Shown piece by piece: positions 60,049-64,000 of a stretch of DNA of 64,000 nt (position 1 is the stretch's first letter; every line of letters starts with the position of its first letter). A program made the translations under genes and the position numbers. The DNA comes from Brasilonema angustatum HA4187-MV1 (GTDB taxonomy: Bacteria; Cyanobacteriota; Cyanobacteriia; Cyanobacteriales; Nostocaceae), in the NCBI GenBank assembly GCA_019359695.1, contig JAHHGV010000020.1, forward strand, positions 62,001 to 126,000, given 5' to 3'. Below the pieces are notes generated by a model, which searched no databases, was not told the DNA's origin, and saw only the letters and a list, made by a program, of their open reading frames with translations.

Positions 60049-60921
60049 ATGCAAATTCGGCACCAGCTGAAAAATGCAAATTCCACACGCCTGATTACTC
60101 CAGCTATATTAGGCATTTTGCTACTGCTTTATGCTCCTGTGTTATTTTACTGGGTGCAAGGTTGGCTCAACAAAAGTATCAGTATCGAACACGAATATTT
60201 TAGTCACGGTATCATTGGTTTACCCTTTGCTGCATACCTTTGCTGGTTGAACAGAAAAAAATGGCAAAGACTACCAGATATTTCCCATCCTTTGGGTGTG
60301 GCGTTGTTAGTACTGGGAGGAGTCTTCTACCTGAGTGGTGTCAGCGAGTGGGTCAACATTTCCTTTCCAACTATACTGACAGGGTTGTGTTTGTGGCTAA
60401 AGGGAATTCCTGGCTTAAAATTGCAAGGATTTGCTTTAATATTAGTACTTCTTGCAACACCAACATCAGTTCCCTACCTGATCACTCCCTACACATTGCC
60501 TCTGCAAAGTTTCATCGCGGGTACTGCTGGCTTCATACTCAGTCAGATTGGTATGCAAGTCACTGTGGATGGAGTAAATATATATGTCGGGGGAAGAATT
60601 GTAGAAGTTGCACCTTACTGTGCAGGGCTGAAAATGCTATTTACGACTTTTTATGTTGGCTTGATGCTGCTTTATTGGACAGGTGCTTTGTCCTCCCGCC
60701 GCAAAAGTATTTGGTTTTTATCTATTGCAGTCTTAATTAGTATTTGCGCCAATATCGTTCGTAACACATTACTGTCCTTCTTTCATGGCACCGGACAAGA
60801 CGGAGCTTTTCATTGGCTGCATAATGGTTGGGGTGGTGATTTATATTCTGCAATGATGCTGCTTTCATTAGTGCCGATTCTAAATTGGATTGAGAAATAT
60901 TTTGCAGAAGTTTCAGAGTAA
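60049..60921 (+). CDS. crtB: cyanoexosortase B
   Basis: This 290-residue protein has about eight membrane helices and the exosortase catalytic set: C191 in VAPYCAGLKMLFTTFYVGLM, R238 in CANIVRNTLLSFFHG, and H258 in HWLHNGWGG. This is the cyanobacterial B-type enzyme by its overall sequence and by the partner gene that follows at 31 bp. Exosortases process proteins with PEP-CTERM-type tails, linked to EPS production. No PEP-CTERM substrate is in the window. The symbol crtB follows the exosortase naming and must not be confused with phytoene synthase. Confidence 0.92.
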   Translation: MQIRHQLKNANSTRLITPAILGILLLLYAPVLFYWVQGWLNKSISIEHEYFSHGIIGLPFAAYLCWLNRKKWQRLPDISHPLGVALLVLGGVFYLSGVSEWVNISFPTILTGLCLWLKGIPGLKLQGFALILVLLATPTSVPYLITPYTLPLQSFIAGTAGFILSQIGMQVTVDGVNIYVGGRIVEVAPYCAGLKMLFTTFYVGLMLLYWTGALSSRRKSIWFLSIAVLISICANIVRNTLLSFFHGTGQDGAFHWLHNGWGGDLYSAMMLLSLVPILNWIEKYFAEVSE

Positions 60922-60951
60922 AATTTTGTCTAGGTACTGTAAACTTCACTG

Positions 60952-61701
60952 ATGATTTCTTTTTCCAAGTTTCTCAAGGAGCAGCGGTTTTCTCAGATAG
61001 TAGCCCTTCTGTTGCTATTAGTACTGTTGCTTATAGGAGCAATTCCTGGTTACCTGACAGGACACTGGCAATGGCAGGAATTACCACGAATCACTCGTCT
61101 GCAGGAGTTGAAAGATTTACGTCAAAAGGGGTTGAACCTTCCTGGTTGGCAGACTATAGAACAGCGAGAACAAGAGATAGGGGAAGGCGCATGGTCTTAT
61201 CAGTTTATTCAGAAAAAAAGCGACCAAACCAAAGCAGTTCTGCTTTTGCGACCACAAACAGGATCTAAAGATCAGCCTGTGGTGGAGTGGACGGAAATAA
61301 ACAGCCTTTGGCAGTGGCAGATAGCTCAGTATCGCTCTGCTGATTTTACTGTTAAACCGCAAGGAACAAAGTCAAATGCTGCTGAAACAAGAGTACAAGC
61401 GAGGTTCTTTCGTGCCTCAACAAATCAGCAGACTTTTGCGGTTTTGCAATGGTATGCCTGGTTCAATGGTGGTAGTTCATCACTTTTCCCCTGGTTTATC
61501 GTCGATCAGCTAGCACAGTTGCAAAAAAAACGCGCTCCTTGGGTTGCTGTGAGTATTCTCATTCCTATGGAACCATTAGGACAGGTGGAAACAATTTGGA
61601 ATGAAGCTAAATCTCTCGGTCAAACAGTGCAAGCTGTTTTAATGGCAGGTCCAGTGTCAAGTCATTCACCAATACAGTTGTATAAAAATAAGAAAAAGTA
61701 A
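60952..61701 (+). CDS. cyanoexosortase B system-associated protein
   Basis: This 249-residue protein has one N-terminal membrane helix (QIVALLLLLVLLLIGAIPGY) and an extracytoplasmic domain with LKDLRQKGLNLPGWQTIEQR, then AVLLLRPQTGSKDQPVVEWT and WYAWFNGGSSSLFPWFIVDQ. This is the protein type that always accompanies cyanoexosortase B, related to the EpsI-like domain in other exosortase systems. It follows the exosortase by 31 bp on the same strand and should be co-transcribed. Molecular role is unknown. Confidence 0.88.
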   Translation: MISFSKFLKEQRFSQIVALLLLLVLLLIGAIPGYLTGHWQWQELPRITRLQELKDLRQKGLNLPGWQTIEQREQEIGEGAWSYQFIQKKSDQTKAVLLLRPQTGSKDQPVVEWTEINSLWQWQIAQYRSADFTVKPQGTKSNAAETRVQARFFRASTNQQTFAVLQWYAWFNGGSSSLFPWFIVDQLAQLQKKRAPWVAVSILIPMEPLGQVETIWNEAKSLGQTVQAVLMAGPVSSHSPIQLYKNKKK

Positions 61702-61804
61702 AGTTTTGCGATAAAAAAGGTATTTTTTAGCGTCTTAATTAAAGTAAAGTTATGACTCTGTTATATACATTGGCACTTCATACTATAAGTAAGTTATAGT
61801 GCCA

Positions 61805-63280
61805 ATGTCTATTGTTCCTGGTTGTCGTATGCGCTTGTTTAACGCCCTGTCTTTTGCTGGTCTGTACGTAGGCGTTTATTTGGTAACAATTGTCCAACCG
61901 GTTGTTGCTCAAACATCAACGCAGAAACGAACGCCAGGACAGACTCCCACACCTGTACTTAATACTCCAGTGAAACAGGCTCCCGCGCCTGTACTCAATA
62001 CTCCAGTAAAACAGGCTCCCACGTCTGTACCTAATACTCCAACAGGACCATTACTACGACAACCTCCCCCAGCTCCGCCCAGTAGTACTGACTTTGTCGC
62101 TCCTGGTCTTCGAGAAGGGATGTCGCCGCAATTGAACCGCTACCTTTTGGGACCAGGAGATAGCATTAACATTTTGGTTCAGCGTCCTCCAGGTCCCTAT
62201 CGTCTAGGACCAGGAGATAGCATTGGAGTTTCAGTTGTACGTTTCCCAGATTTAAGCTTTCAAGCTCTGATTAACCCCGAAGGAAACATCATCGTGCCAT
62301 TACTGGGATCAGTGTCACTTAAGGGATTGACTTTACAACAAGCACAACAAAAAATTCGCTCAGGCTATAATCGTTTCGTCGTCAATCCAAATGTGACATT
62401 CTCATTGCTGGCGCAACGCCCAGAGTTTAATTTTTCGGCTCAAATTAATCCTGAGGGTAATATCATTGTGCCGCAAGTAGGCACAGTATCGCTACAAGGC
62501 TTGACTTTGGAAGAAGCGCAAGAGAAAATCCGCTTAGCTTTAGCCCGGCAATTAGTTAACCCACTTGTGTCACTATCATTAATAGGACAGCGACCAGTTC
62601 AAATCACTATTAATGGGGAAGTGAATCGACCTGGAGTTTATCCTGTTAACTCAATAACGCCTCGGGTTAGCGATGCATTGCTCTTAGCTGGTGGTTCTGC
62701 GATGATGGCAGATCTGCGTCAAGTCCAAGTACGCCGGAAGCTAGTAGATGGATCCGTGGTTTCACAAAGACTCGATCTATATACTCCATTACAAAATGGC
62801 GGGGAAATACCTAACCTCCGCTTGCAAGACGGCGATGCGATCATTGTGCCACGTCGGGAAGTTGCAAACGATAAGAGTTATGACCGCGCATTGGTATCTC
62901 GCTCAACTTTAGCAACACCACAGATTAGAATTCGTGTTTTAAATTATGCTGGTGGGGGAATAGTCACTGTCCCTTTGCCTAATGGTAGTACTTTTATAGA
63001 CGTATTGGCAGGAATTAATACTGACAGTGCCAACCTCAGTGACATAGCTCTCGTTCGCTTTGACCCAGAAAAAGGTCGAGCTGTTAAGCAATCGATTAAT
63101 GCTAAAAAGGCTTTGTCAGGGGATGTATCTCAAAATGTCGCACTTCAAGATAACGATGTTATCGTAGTAGGACGAACCCTAATTGCTAAAATTACTAATA
63201 TCATCGGTACAATTGCCCGTCCCTTCTACGATATTCGTACCTTTCTCGGCTTCTTCGGTCTTGATGACAACAGATACTAG
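61805..63280 (+). CDS. polysaccharide export outer-membrane protein (Wza-like, SLBB domains)
   Basis: This 491-residue protein starts with a signal peptide (LFNALSFAGLYVGVYLVTIV; cleavage near VVAQ). A proline-rich linker made of a 12-residue unit repeated (PVLNTPVKQAP, about 61951-62043) follows. Two poly-export repeats come next: RLGPGDSIGVSVVRFPDLSF...INPEGNIIVPLLGSVSLKGL and QINPEGNIIVPQVGTVSLQG (each quoted in pieces). SLBB segments complete it (ITINGEVNRPGVYPV; IRVLNYAGGGIVTVPLPNGS). LLGPGDSINILVQRPPGPYR just before looks like a partial duplication. It forms the outer-membrane channel for exopolysaccharide. I use the ATG at 61805; the ATG at 61829 (MRLFN) is also possible. Confidence 0.92.
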   Translation: MSIVPGCRMRLFNALSFAGLYVGVYLVTIVQPVVAQTSTQKRTPGQTPTPVLNTPVKQAPAPVLNTPVKQAPTSVPNTPTGPLLRQPPPAPPSSTDFVAPGLREGMSPQLNRYLLGPGDSINILVQRPPGPYRLGPGDSIGVSVVRFPDLSFQALINPEGNIIVPLLGSVSLKGLTLQQAQQKIRSGYNRFVVNPNVTFSLLAQRPEFNFSAQINPEGNIIVPQVGTVSLQGLTLEEAQEKIRLALARQLVNPLVSLSLIGQRPVQITINGEVNRPGVYPVNSITPRVSDALLLAGGSAMMADLRQVQVRRKLVDGSVVSQRLDLYTPLQNGGEIPNLRLQDGDAIIVPRREVANDKSYDRALVSRSTLATPQIRIRVLNYAGGGIVTVPLPNGSTFIDVLAGINTDSANLSDIALVRFDPEKGRAVKQSINAKKALSGDVSQNVALQDNDVIVVGRTLIAKITNIIGTIARPFYDIRTFLGFFGLDDNRY

Positions 63281-63421
63281 ATTAGTAGTCCTTGCCAGCC
63301 GTGTGTAACAGAAGGAAGAGGAATGAACTTATAACAAAATTTATAATTCTCAGACTCCTCAAAACCGAAATTATCTAAAAATTATAGTCGAATTTATACC
63401 TAGTTTTGATTTGCTGCTGCC

Positions 63422-64000
63422 ATGACTCCACCAATTGTTAAACGCTACCTCATTGCTTTCGATAAGTACAAGTGGATTGGACTAGCTAGTTTTGGTCTAG
63501 TTGTAGCGGGATCAATGGTGGTGGCTTTGCAACCACGACAATCTAGATATGTAGCGAACGGCGCACTGACCTATAATCGCCCAACAGTTTCTTTTTCCGC
63601 AACAGGTAGTGAAATTAATCTGCAAGGGCAGGAACTGAGCCAAGATATTTTGTTATCAGAGCCAGTCATTAATGCTGTGGCAGCTAAAGTCAATGTCAAG
63701 CCAACAAAAATACGTCAAAATGTCGTGGTTACGATGCCTGACAAAGACTCTAAAACTGGAGGAGATAAACAACTCACACCCACACTCATCGAACTGAAAT
63801 ATAACGATACTAAGATCCAGTCAGCACAAGAGACATTGCAGGCATTGATGGAGGCAATGATCGCCCTGAGTACCGAAATTAATACACGGAGATTAAAAGC
63901 AGTTATTGGTAAAGTTAATGAACGTTTACCACAGGCGAAAAAAGAACTGCAAGTGGCTGAGCAGAAGCTAGAAGTGTATGATCGCAAAGAACGACCAGCA
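63422..64000 (+). CDS. Wzz/GumC/BY-kinase-type polysaccharide chain-length protein, N-terminal part
   Basis: Starting at ATG 63422, 193 codons run off the window edge. The start reads MTPPIVKRYLIAFDKYKWIG with a membrane helix (IGLASFGLVVAGSMVVALQP) and then YVANGALTYNRP, the Wzz opening. EPVINAVAAKVNVKPTKIRQ and NVVVTMPDK follow, then a coiled helical region (AQETLQALMEAMIALSTEIN; ERLPQAKKELQVAEQKLEVY). This is the periplasmic domain of a polysaccharide co-polymerase; whether a C-terminal tyrosine-kinase domain follows cannot be seen. It directly follows the Wza-like gene by ~140 bp. Confidence 0.88.
   Translation, partial: MTPPIVKRYLIAFDKYKWIGLASFGLVVAGSMVVALQPRQSRYVANGALTYNRPTVSFSATGSEINLQGQELSQDILLSEPVINAVAAKVNVKPTKIRQNVVVTMPDKDSKTGGDKQLTPTLIELKYNDTKIQSAQETLQALMEAMIALSTEINTRRLKAVIGKVNERLPQAKKELQVAEQKLEVYDRKERPA

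Noticed and set aside
1-64000. tRNA, rRNA, tmRNA, RNase P RNA or SRP RNA genes
   Set aside because: I looked for T-arm GTTCGA/GGTTCAA contexts and conserved cores next to smpB and ffh and found none; a covariance-model search would be needed to be certain.

Overview
The window looks like chromosomal DNA of a filamentous, probably heterocyst-forming cyanobacterium. Signs are the many GCGATCGC (HIP1) sites, 7-bp short tandem repeats between genes, a cyanoexosortase B with its partner protein, an IctB-type membrane protein, a Kdp operon ending in a truncated KdpD, and many cyanobacterium-type small dispersed repeats. No rRNA, tRNA, CRISPR array or transposase gene was found. Genus-level placement is not possible from this alone.

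Layout. 0-4.3 kb: end of a phosphoglycerate mutase, a flavin reductase-like protein, a broken channel gene, an O-methyltransferase, an AraC regulator and a zinc-independent MDR oxidoreductase. 4.5-12 kb: a periplasmic-type molybdenum aldehyde oxidoreductase (PaoABC-like) with its maturation genes XdhC and MocA, a HAD phosphatase, and relics of a LysR gene and of a second large subunit. 12.1-14.0 kb: an AAA_15 ATPase/RloB pair resembling the RloAB and AbiL defence modules. 14.4-21.1 kb: a beta-hydroxyacid dehydrogenase, an ExbB-like channel protein, a lipoprotein, a methyltransferase and a family 39 glycosyltransferase carrying an in-frame repeat insertion.

21.4-27.6 kb: the most unusual block. 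A CvnD/MglA-like small GTPase is followed on the same strand by three V4R-like proteins, two Roadblock/LC7 proteins and one PATAN (DUF4388) protein, and is flanked by two direct copies of a ~100-bp MITE-like element. It looks like a GTPase polarity or signalling module with possible ligand sensors.

28-35 kb: housekeeping on the minus strand (ffh, rpsP, khpA, rpsU, phoH, a ChuX-like protein, anmK). 34.3-40.7 kb: kdpA-kdpB-(decayed kdpF)-kdpC-short kdpD. 41.6-49.2 kb: a STAND NTPase with kinesin-light-chain-type TPRs, a histidine kinase/NarL-type regulator pair, a phosphoribosyltransferase, a second TPR protein and a methyltransferase. 49.5-57.6 kb: a secreted cyclophilin, a Uma2 protein, two tandem rhomboid proteases, smpB, ictB and a GAF 'histidine kinase' that has lost its phosphoacceptor histidine. 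58.8-64 kb: a plus-strand polysaccharide cluster (DegT aminotransferase, cyanoexosortase B and partner, Wza-like exporter, Wzz/Wzc-like protein running off the window).

Intergenic DNA is crowded with small mobile repeats: perfect-TIR MITEs, multi-hairpin elements, 7-bp tandem repeats and nested insertions. In at least two cases they entered genes in frame, and in kdpF one insertion accompanies loss of the gene.
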